From NCBI GenBank assembly GCA_002081555.1, contig MZNV01002758.1:1-44513 (forward strand): a stretch of DNA of 44,513 nucleotides. The letters are read 5' to 3'. The DNA comes from Protostelium mycophagum. Lineage: Eukaryota > Evosea > Variosea > Protosteliida > Protosteliaceae. Below, piece by piece: positions 35,371-44,450 of this stretch (positions within the stretch are counted from its first letter, which is position 1; the number at the start of each line of letters is the position of its first letter). The notes beneath the pieces are model-generated. The model saw only the letters and a list, made by a program, of their open reading frames with translations, was not told the DNA's origin and searched no databases. The position numbers and the translations under genes are program-made.

Positions 35371-36119
35371 TTTGTGACTTGCAAGGAATGAGACGGAGGT
35401 CAGGAAAAATGCAACGTGTCGACAATTCCGTCCGAAGCGGGTTTTTTCAATCGCGGAAATAGCCGTTAACTTGCGGAAATCATAAACAACGTCGACAGTT
35501 TTAATATATTGAAAACGGAGAAACAATGTCGACATCTCTTGATCGCGCGATCTGCCGTTCTGGCATTTTTCCTGACTTCTTTTGATGTGGAAGAAGAGCG
35601 AGGGAATGTCACAACATCTGCTCTGATTAGAAGGCTGAGTGCTGATTTATTGTGCAAAGATGCCTACGTTTCAGTTGATACGCTGGGATCACCAGCAGAT
35701 TAGAATCAACAATCCTCCACGGTCAAATGCATTTTTTGTTCTCATCTGAAACACTTTGGTGCATCAACAAACAAAATCTCATCCACAAAACTGTTCTGTT
35801 AAACATGTGAACGGAACAAATGGGATTTAGAGTCTGTCATGAATTGAATGCAAATAATCAGACACAACAACTCAACTATATTTTCTTCGATTTAGGTGTC
35901 GACCAAAAAGAATACTGTAGAGCTTGATCAACTTCTTTACCACGTTAAAAAAACAGCATCAAATTTCGCGAGTTACTGTTGGTCCTAAAATTCTGCACGA
36001 GTATTGCAACGAAAGCCACCCTGACTTCTAATAAAAGAAATATCCTCTCAATGAGAATCAATTATTGAATTATCAGCCCAATTGGCTTTTGGAGATTGTA
36101 GAGAACCCTTTTTACGTTA
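35371..36119. other. Divergent intergenic region
   Basis: It lies between the SAM synthetase start (minus) and the next plus-strand gene. A GTCGAC-rich stretch and a GATCGCGCGATC near-palindrome lie at about 35525-35555. A plus-strand frame is open at 35509-35703 but has no ATG at its beginning and no recognised domain. It should contain the promoters of both flanking genes. Confidence 0.45.
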
Positions 36120-36753
36120 ATGATGCCAAGAATGTTGCATTTCAATTCAACCGACGAATGGAAGATGAGCACGACCCGGTCCCTTCGCCCTTCTAAAAGA
36201 CGAAAGATCAATGGTTCGTAGCCAATGTCCGATTTAACATTATTCATTGTCATCAGACCTCTTACAACAACTCGAGGCTACTAAAAAAAGAGTGTTGGAG
36301 GAGATCAATGCTATACAGCATCAATTTTCGGAGTGAGATGTGATCTTTGTATTACCATATCATTGACAGGCTCAGTTTGGTTGACGGTGAGAGTGATGAA
36401 TTAAGTTCAAGTGGCGAAGATGATTCTTCAAACTTGGATAATCGAAGTCCTAGTCTTGATTCCGAACAGTCTGAACACGTACAAGAAGGTGTGATGTCAC
36501 TTGATGATGTCTGAACTGATCTGAAATCAACATTATGGCATGTCATTATGACAGAACTTTGATCATCAAATAGCAGTAGAGATTGCAGATGACACGAATG
36601 AGGATTTTTTTGTGAGAGGTGTGGAGGATGTAGAAAATGAAGAAGATGCCACTTCAAGAGATCAATCAGATCTAATTTCTGAAGATGATGGTGAGCCATC
36701 TTTCACAAATAATACAAAGGTCTTTGTTTGCAGAAAGAATCAAAAGTTTATAA
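36120..36753 (+). CDS. Small acidic, probably disordered protein; five-exon model
   Basis: A splice-consistent model joins five short exons. Start is ATG 36120 (MMPRMLHFNSTDEWKMSTTR). A basic SLRPSKRRK segment leads into DLLQQLEATKKRVLEEINAI, a probable coiled coil, then QHQFSELSLVDGESDELSSS. The rest is Ser/Asp/Glu-rich and ends SEDDERIKSL, stop 36751-36753. Introns are short (about 37-66 nt) and every join keeps phase; one 5' site reads GTTCGT, which is unusual. Individual exons are too short to stand out as ORFs. No domain is recognised. A basic head, coiled coil and acidic tail suggest a nuclear or chromatin-associated adaptor. It lies 171 bp upstream of SNF2 paralog 2 on the same strand, so an upstream exon of a larger gene cannot be excluded. 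Confidence 0.5.
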
Positions 36754-36924
36754 AATAACTATTGGACAAATTTACATTTAATTTTGAAGTATTTTAATAT
36801 TTCTTAAGATTTAATATCAATAATTTAATATTATTTATTCTAGCAAAGACATCAATAAAAAATTTGCTACGTAGATATACACCACTCACACCACGCAGAC
36901 AGTGACAAAGACAACACCATCACA

Positions 36925-39900
36925 ATGGACGAAGACATCACCGATTTTTTTGCAAAGGTGCCGCGTTCAGAAGACGTGGAAGACGAGACAATTCAAGACA
37001 GAGTAGAGGAGGATGATCTTTTCGAGGTGAGATATCTCAGGTGCATTCATGATATCATAAGTCACAAGAAAATTCTGGGAATATATAAATTACAAAAAAA
37101 TACTGAAAAAATAATTTTTGATAAAGTCGAGTACACATATAGTGATACGTGTGATGACGTCATCACAGATCTATGGGGAAGATGAAGCAGATTTTGAAGA
37201 TTACGAGGGCGTAAATGAGGATGAGAGGGAGGCAATAGAGTTGATGCGAATGGAGAGGGAGATTTCGACGAAATTTCAGGTCGCAAGACCCAACAGAAAG
37301 TCCAAACCTAAAGTGAGGATATTTAAGATATCATCAGTCTGTGTCGTATTTTCCTGTTGAAAAAATTGTGAACGTAATTCAGTCCCAAAAAATGATATCT
37401 CATCTACAACAGGAGATCACACATGACGTCATCAACGCAACACTCCCCTCGAACAACGTTGTAGTCCGGGAGATCGCAGAAATTGTCGCAGATTCTGGTG
37501 CCGTCACAATCGCAGAAGACAGTGATGATGATATCATCAATAAGTACGCGAGACTTTTTGAGAGTTCATCTGATGAAGAGGAAGAAATTTTCGTGAATAT
37601 TCCTCCAAGATTCGAAGAAAATTCTCGGAGGATTAGGACGGAACACGGGTGCGTTGTAGATGGTGATTTATTTTTGACTGGTTGTAGAACGGGTATAATC
37701 GAGCAACAAATAGAACGATATCAAGATACATGGAAAAATGAAAGGTACGTATTTTGTTCAGGTGGATATTTCTCTGAAAATTCTTTGATTTAGAATTTTC
37801 CATGAAAACATTTTGAAGTTTTGGTCTGCAAAGGAGCAAAAATATTTCTGTGGAACCAAGTCAATGCGGCACTTGCATCTTTGTATGTTATGTATTAAAC
37901 AATAAAATTTCAATCATAGAACATGTCTATTTTTGGATCTTATCGCTCCAAAAAATTCCGCGATTCGGACTTGACCCTTCGAAAAGGTTTCCAAAAATGG
38001 ATCTGTACAACTGGTGGGTTCAAATGAGGCAGCCCGGCCGAGAGGGTCAAATCAAGATATTGTTGCAAGAGGCAAAAGAACGACTCGAGAAGTTGAAAAA
38101 AGAAGTGCTGCAGGGTTGGCTCGAAGACGGTACGGAGGGGGACCTCAGAAGGTTGTGCGAGAGTTTGAGACATTCTGTCTATGACATGTGTATGCGAGAG
38201 GCACAATTAGGATGCGTGAATATGGTGAGTTGTAGATCGTGATGACGTCACGGAAAAATTTCCGGGAGATTCTGGTGTCATATGATCGTATTTATGATAT
38301 CTCAACAGCCAAGACCGGAGAGAAAGAAAAAGGGCGGGAAAAAACCCAAACAATTGAAGAACAGCAAAACCCCCGAAGAACTCGCCGAAGAAGCCGCTGA
38401 CAGAGATTTCATAGACGATTCAGAAGAAATTTCCGAGAATATTCCACAGGATACGCATGAATCTTCCGAGAATCTTCCTGGAGATCCCATGGGAGAGACG
38501 GATGATGTATCTACAAACCCATCTACAATGGAGATGGCAGATTCAGATGTGAGGAAACGGTTTTTCTTCATTGTATTTAATGTGCAATTTATTATGTGGA
38601 GAATGTAGATTTAGTTGAATTTTCATCAGGACGCCATACCGGAAGACGCGGAGCCAGAGCCCACTTTGCCCCCAAAACCAGAACAAGTATCAATTTCACC
38701 ATCTACAACGGATGCTGAAGACCTGTCTGCAACTCTAAACGTGCGAATGGTACCGCCGACCACAAGTGCCGCACCAAGCAACGTAAGAGCTCATTTATTT
38801 CCTTTTAAATAAATTATTAAAAATATTAAATTCTTTAAAATTAAAAAAAAAACATTTTGGCGCGAAAAAGAAATCTGACAAAAAGGTCGAAGAATGTGAT
38901 CTGACATCTGACAGAGATACACCATAGATCTATCAGATGATACAGATCCCGTCATCGTCCCGGTCTCGAAACGTCAAAAAAGTGTCAGAATTCCCAGATT
39001 AGTATCTGTCAAGACAGCCATTCCCTACGGAACGAATTGTTCTGGGAACACGAATGCGCCCATCTGTTTGGATTCAGACGAGGAGGTACATTTTTATTTT
39101 GGCGAACCTTACAATTTTCGACGTGATCATTTTCTGATCATCAAAGATAGCACCTACTGCCACTAACCTCCCTCTACCCCCTCAGTCTACAACAGTTACA
39201 ACCCCATCTACAGTGGTTGCGGCACAGTCTACAACTGATGCAACCCCGTCTACAACTCTTGAGGCACAGTCTACAGCGCCGTCTATAACAGACTTGCCGC
39301 CAGCTCCTGAACCCTCTGAGTACATTCTGAACCTTGAAAAAGAATCAGCAGAGAGGAGAGTGGCTGCCCGCGCAAAACTGCAAGAGGCACCATCTACAAC
39401 ACCGCCAACAGATGAATCGACTGAAAACACGCCCCCCACCTCCCCTCCCGCCTCCCTCCCTTCTCCTCCATCTACACCGAGCCAATATCAATCCACCCTC
39501 CCACCTGAGTTACAGAGCGCCCTTGACAAGCAAAACAAAGATCATCAGAGGAAAGAGAAGCCAAAAACCAGCAGGGAAACAAATGACACAGTCTATGATA
39601 TCATACCACAAGATCTACCCACCCCACCTCCCTCCCCCCATGCTTCCCCCCAGGATTCGACCCCATCTACACCGCCATCTACCCGGATGAGATCCCTGGG
39701 CAACTCGGCCGAAAAGCCTCCTCGGAAGAGGAAGTCCAATTCCGATATTCCGAATTCCGATTCCGTTTTCCCGGAAGATTCACAATCCTCCATCCATTAT
39801 CCGGAATCGGAAGTGGATGCGGTGCTAGAGGATGACATGTGTCAGTCAGACGATGAAGAGCCGATAAGGATTCATGTACAGCCGGGGAGGTCAGAGATCA

Positions 39901-42900
39901 TCGTTCCTTCTACAACGAGAATGATGACATCATCACTGTATTTTGTTATGGAAAAACCGCAACTTAAAATCTTGCCGGAGATAATTCAAATTGCCAAAAT
40001 TTTTGAGACAATTACAATTGTATTTGAAGACAAACAAATCATGCACGAAAGGCACGAGAATTCCGACCCCCTACTTTTTGGCGCCAAAAATACTGACTCG
40101 TTGTAGAAGGAACATAGACAGGGTCAAAGAGGATTCCGAACTTCAATTCACGACCATCACGGCCAGAACCAGGATAAGACAAATACACGAGCGTTCTGAG
40201 AACAGACGTCAGAAGGGCGCACGGATCATGGAGCAGGGAGGTAGCTCCCTACGGCATCTGGTGAACGTGGGACGCGATGATGGAGAAGACCCGGTATTTT
40301 ATCATATAGAGAGAGAAGATGACAGGATCATGCCACATCAGGTGGAGAATCTTGTATTGATCTCGTGCAAAGCCAAAACCCAAAACAGAATTTTGCGGCA
40401 AAGTCGCAAACACAGATGCTCACGCAAATAAAGAAAGATGCTCGACATAAGGAATGATCCGCAAAATAAGAATGCGTGCGCAAAAAAAATAAGAATGCGT
40501 GCGCAAAATAAGAATGCGTGCGCAATTTGCCGGTTCACGTGTTCTTACCGTGATTATCACATCTTCTTGGTGTGGTTAGATTAGCCTGGCGCTTCGCGCC
40601 AGAGATGAACAGCATCACAAAAATAACTTCTCATCACGGTATTTACCGCGTTTATCACGGTACATATCGCACCTCGTTTCTCTCCGAAAACTATGCTGAT
40701 TTCAAACAGTTGGAGGCACTGCAACTATTGTGGGATACGGTAGCTCTTGAAGATACCGGATATTTATTATCCCTCCACATGGGCCTGGGAAAGACCTATG
40801 TCGCTGTACAATTCATCCACATGTTCTTTCAATACGTCGATAGTAACGGTGAGTTTCACGGTTAGCTTAACGCGTCTCTTGCACCCTCATTGTAGAAGTG
40901 TCTTCTTACGACACTTTGCAAAACTCCTCGCAACAATCTTACACTAGAATTCGCATGAAAGGATAATTACGTTCAATACAATCACATACCAAAAATAGAA
41001 TTTCAAGTTGAAAAAGACATGATGACCTCATCATGACGTCATCAGAGGATTTAAAGAAGGTCTCCCCCACGGGAAAATGCGCCCTCGTCGTAGTTCCATC
41101 TACACTTGTCAATAATTGGGAACGTGAATTGACGAGGTGGCTCGGAAACTCTTGCCCGAAAATAATCCAATTATATCAATACCAGAAACACAAGCGAACC
41201 GGTCTGATGGAAGAGTGAGTATACCGTCTTATTCGAATGAAAATAGTTTCATCTGAATGAGAATGAACGATTGTAGATGGCATGACGAGGGGGGTGTCTT
41301 GATTTTAAGTCATCATTACCCACGTTTGAAGGGGTCAGTCCGAAGCTCTTCCATAAACTTTCCCATAATTAAAAATCACAGATTGAAAGATCTATGGAAG
41401 GGGGCAGATCTTGTCATTGTAGACGAAGCACATATCTTAAAGGAAAAGAAAAGCAAGTTGGTCACCGCACTTGCAACTTTGAAAACAAACAGACGGATAT
41501 GCATGACAGGAGAGCCCTTCCAAAACCATTTGAACGAATACAAGGTGAGTCGGCTTGTTCTACAACACTGTAAATGGCGGGAGGGGGATTGAATGGTGAT
41601 GACGTGTACAGTGCATGATTGATTTTGTGTCACCGAATTATTTGGGAGATAGCAAGGAATTCGGTGAGTCTACATCGTTGTAGACCTAATCTTTTAGCAT
41701 AAAATTTTATATAATTTTAAATTTAAAGACTAGAACGATCCAGAATTATTTCAAAAAAAAAGAACGTTGTAGATGCATCCTGATTACGTTTCAGAAAATC
41801 AATTCAAAAATCCAATCGAGAACGGAAATTTCCACGATTCTTCACGGGAAGACCAAGCCTTAAGCCGAGACAGACTGAATGAATTATCCAGCTTGATGAG
41901 GCAAATTTCTTACCGTAAAGGTTCGCGTGAATTAACGTGCAGGTCACGTGATCTTAACGTGATACAGGAAGTAGTGAGCTCGTCAGACTTTTGCCGAAGA
42001 AGATTGATTATTGTCTGTTCTTTAAGTTAACAGATACTCAGGTATTTTATTCACAATTGTAAAATGTGGTGGTAACAAGCTTGGACTTTTCGTGAAAGCG
42101 CGGCAAGTTACCGTGAAGATCCACGGTACGGAACCGACATTTTTAGAAAGGTCCTAGTCGGTTACCACCATATTTTTTTCTCAAAATCTTTATTTGTATA
42201 ATTATTATTATAGTTTATATTATTTATGATTTTTAATAAAATTCGATAAATCGAAATAATTTTTGTGTTTTATATTCTTTAAGATCTCAACTTTTGCAGA
42301 GAACATTATATAAGAGATGTTTCAACGAAGCTTTAGAGAGGGAGATGGACAACAAGTATTGATCATTTATTATATATTAAAGAATACGTAATTATCGGCA
42401 CAAATAATTGTGCCTGTGATCATCACGGTAAAACCGACGTCCCAAATTTTTGTGCCATTGTAGATGCCCTTTTTAATTTTCTCAGGGGGACTACATTTTT
42501 GAACACCTATCACCAGTTGATGCGCGTGTTGGACCATCCCGAGGTTTTCTGCCAACACCTGACATACCGGATAAAGAGTAGACCAGTGAGTGAAATACCG
42601 GCGAAAATCCGATGAATTTTCGAATAAATTTGGACAGGAATCGCGAGAGCTGAAGTTGTTGGAAGAGTACATTGAGAGAGATAAAGACAAATCCGGCATT
42701 GCAGAATACGCAATAGATCAAGGTATCAAAGTCCGGGTTACCATGGAGATCGTGCAGGAAGCACGTCGGCTGGGGGAAAAGGTGACTGTCTCACCATCTA
42801 CAACGAATTTACTTTGTCAGAATTTTATTATATTTAATTGCAGATTTTATAATCTCATGTTTTTATTACTATTTCGCGAAGCGATTACCACTATATTTCC

Positions 42901-43673
42901 ACGAAATTTCCGAGTTGTAGATGGATGAAGTTTTCCAGGTCGTGGTGTTCTCCGCTGCCATAGAAACGTTAAGATATCTTCACAGGATACTGAAACAACG
43001 ATGCGATATAGACTCTCTGTTATATTGTTCCGGGCACAAGACGACACAGAGTCTTTTGGACCAATTCGTAGAGAGGAGATATGTGGTATTACTGATGGGA
43101 ATGAAGAGCGGCTCCGTCGGGCATAATTTGATTGGCGCCAACAGGTCATTTTGAATTTCAAACGGAGGATTTCCCGCCAAAACTGACCGTTGTAGATGCA
43201 TACTTTTCGATACCGACTGGAACCCCTCGAATTCTTCAGAAGCTGCTGCGAGAATCTACCGCATCGGTCAGACCCGGGAGACTTTCGTGTACAGATTCAT
43301 CACCATAGGAACGAGTGATCACGCCGTCTACAAACGTAGCGTACAGAAACAGCATTTGGGGCAAAATCTAGTCGACGCCAAGCGGGTAAAAGTTTTTCAA
43401 ATTACAAAAATATCTTCACGGCAAAGCCATTACAAAATAAAAAATCAATTTTAGAAATCATTTTTCAAAAGCGAATTTTTTTAAAATTTCAGTTCAAAAA
43501 ACCAAAATTGTGAAAAAATCACAATTTTACGCGTTGTAGATGCTGAGATATTGAAGTCGAGGTCAACATTCACTCGTGATGAGCTGAGGGAATGCTTCCG
43601 GCTGACAGATGAGCCTCCATGTGACAGCGTAGAGATCGAGGATGACATACTGCGAAAGATCAAGGAAGAGTGA
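36925..43673 (+). CDS. ATRX/RAD54L2-type SNF2 ATPase (paralog 2), divergent motifs
   Basis: A 22-exon model closes in frame (3,987 nt, 1,328 residues). Exons: 36925-37026, 37169-37312, 37413-37744, 37987-38224, 38309-38548, 38630-38782, 38915-39085, 39186-39937, 40107-40341, 40710-40848, 41046-41214, 41277-41333, 41382-41544, 41612-41663, 41795-41920, 41968-42041, 42300-42355, 42486-42585, 42638-42781, 42921-43144, 43196-43385, 43548-43673. It has the same layout as paralog 1: acidic GEDEADFEDYEG, AADRDFIDDSEE, a Ser/Thr/Pro-rich middle (many PSTT), then the ATPase. Motif I is HMGLGKT, Ia LVVVPSTLVNNW and II DEAHILKE. Motif III reads MTGEPFQN (family TGTP), with PIENG after it. Motif V is MKSGSVGHNL and VI EAAARIYRIGQTR (family Q.. 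at the first position). The last exon's 3' splice site is uncertain; the terminal GAGTGAGTG could also be a 5' site. It is probably nuclear and DNA-translocating, but catalytic competence is less certain than for paralog 1. Confidence 0.88.
40462..40522. repeat. Three-copy 19-23-nt tandem repeat in an intron
   Basis: Units AAAATAAGAATGCGTGCGC (19 nt), a 23-nt version with extra A's, then 19 nt again, in the long intron 40342-40709 of SNF2 paralog 2. Each unit has the self-complementary core GCGTGCGC/TGCGCA. Confidence 0.85.
40586..40602. repeat. CTGGCGC-TTC-GCGCCAG hairpin
   Basis: A perfect 7-bp inverted repeat with a TTC centre in the same intron as the tandem repeat. It is followed by a run of ACGGTA/TACCGC words up to 40675. 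It resembles the GGC-NNN-GCC hairpin family in geometry. Confidence 0.7.
42067..42170. repeat. 104-bp inverted-repeat element in an intron of SNF2 paralog 2
   Basis: Terminal arms TGGTGGTAAC (42067-42076) and GTTACCACCA (42161-42170) are perfect 10-bp complements. Nested inside are TACCGTG...CACGGTA (6-nt loop, about 42110-42130) and GAACCGAC...GTCGGTT. It lies in the unusually long intron 42042-42299. Size and nesting suit a miniature inverted-repeat element or a structured intronic RNA. No clear target-site duplication was seen. Confidence 0.6.
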
Positions 43674-44304
43674 GTGAAATTTCGATGAAATCTCACTCAG
43701 ATTTCCACTTTTTGTTGTGTGTTTGTCATGATGTTTTTATTTTTGAGGACTTGAATGGCTTTGCCACAACAGATACCAATCATTACCTCGGATACTGTAC
43801 AATGAAAAATAATTGCGGCAACTACCGCTCTGTTGCTGTGAGTAACACATTAATGTTACTATGCACCACATGGCAACTGGTGACATGAACAAATGCGTGC
43901 CGCCGGTTACGCAGATCTTCACAATCACAAGATAGTGTTTACTGACAACCACAGACACCCCGAATGGTTCCACTCCGTGCAATCACATGACGCATTGTTT
44001 GTTGATGTCATCAATGACTGAAATAAATTGGATGATATATTTCCAATGCATCAAAAACATGTTCTTGGCAATGCCGTTCCCCTGAAAGAATTCGGGCCGA
44101 CATGGAGTTATCAATCGAAGAGTTTGAACAGTGCCTTCGAAACTCCACCTGGTGCCTCTGTCCTTGCCAAAAATCAGGACACGCTTCTGACTTTAGTTTC
44201 ATGGATAGACTGCTTTGTGTATTGTTTTTGTTCTTCTCAAGAACAGGCCTCCAGAAAAACCCCACTCAGTGCACACTAAAGACCTGCAGAGACACCTATT
44301 TTTG
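43674..44304. other. Region of uncertain coding content after SNF2 paralog 2
   Basis: A GGCTTTGCC motif is at 43757. From about 43884 to 44021 a plus-strand frame reads MRAAGYADLHNHKIVF onward to a stop. From about 44020 to 44317 two plus-strand frames and one minus-strand frame are all open for more than 70 codons. One plus frame begins MELSIEEFEQCLRNSTW and is cysteine-rich. Because several frames are open together and none has a recognised domain, I do not call a gene, although a short spliced gene may be present. Confidence 0.35.
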
Positions 44305-44430
44305 TGACTCGTGCTGACTCTAAATAAAATAGAGTCAGGTTCTATATATTTTCCTTGTCTTGACTCCAAATTGGCTCATTGTAGAGTCAGGCTGTCTCGA
44401 CTCTGACTTTTCCGTAGACTCTGTCTCGAC
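44305..44430. promoter_or_regulatory. TGACTC/GAGTCA cluster upstream of a plus-strand start
   Basis: Five TGACTC or GAGTCA words (about 44305, 44316, 44332, 44365, 44386) and several further GACTC words up to 44430 lie within 150 bp of the ATG at 44451. Two of them form a perfect hairpin CTGACTCTA (44314-44322) / TAGAGTCAG (44330-44338) whose loop contains AATAAA. TGACTC is the half-site of GCN4/AP-1-type bZIP factors, so this may be a promoter. The AATAAA could instead belong to the 3' end of a gene to the left. Confidence 0.5.
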
Positions 44431-44450
44431 TCTTTATCTTCAGCAGAGAC

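Noticed and set aside
35371-35535. N-terminal extension of SAM synthetase
   Set aside because: The frame is open upstream, but the conserved family N-terminus ([20 protein letters not shown]) begins at 35370.
41334-41381. Continuous reading through 41334-41381 in SNF2 paralog 2
   Set aside because: It is open and divisible by three, but paralog 1 has an intron at this junction in the same phase and the segment has GT...CACAG ends, so I treat it as a 48-nt intron. Retention remains possible.
43884-44317. Overlapping open frames after SNF2 paralog 2 as a definite gene
   Set aside because: Three frames are open together, none has a recognised domain, and no splice chain was decisive.
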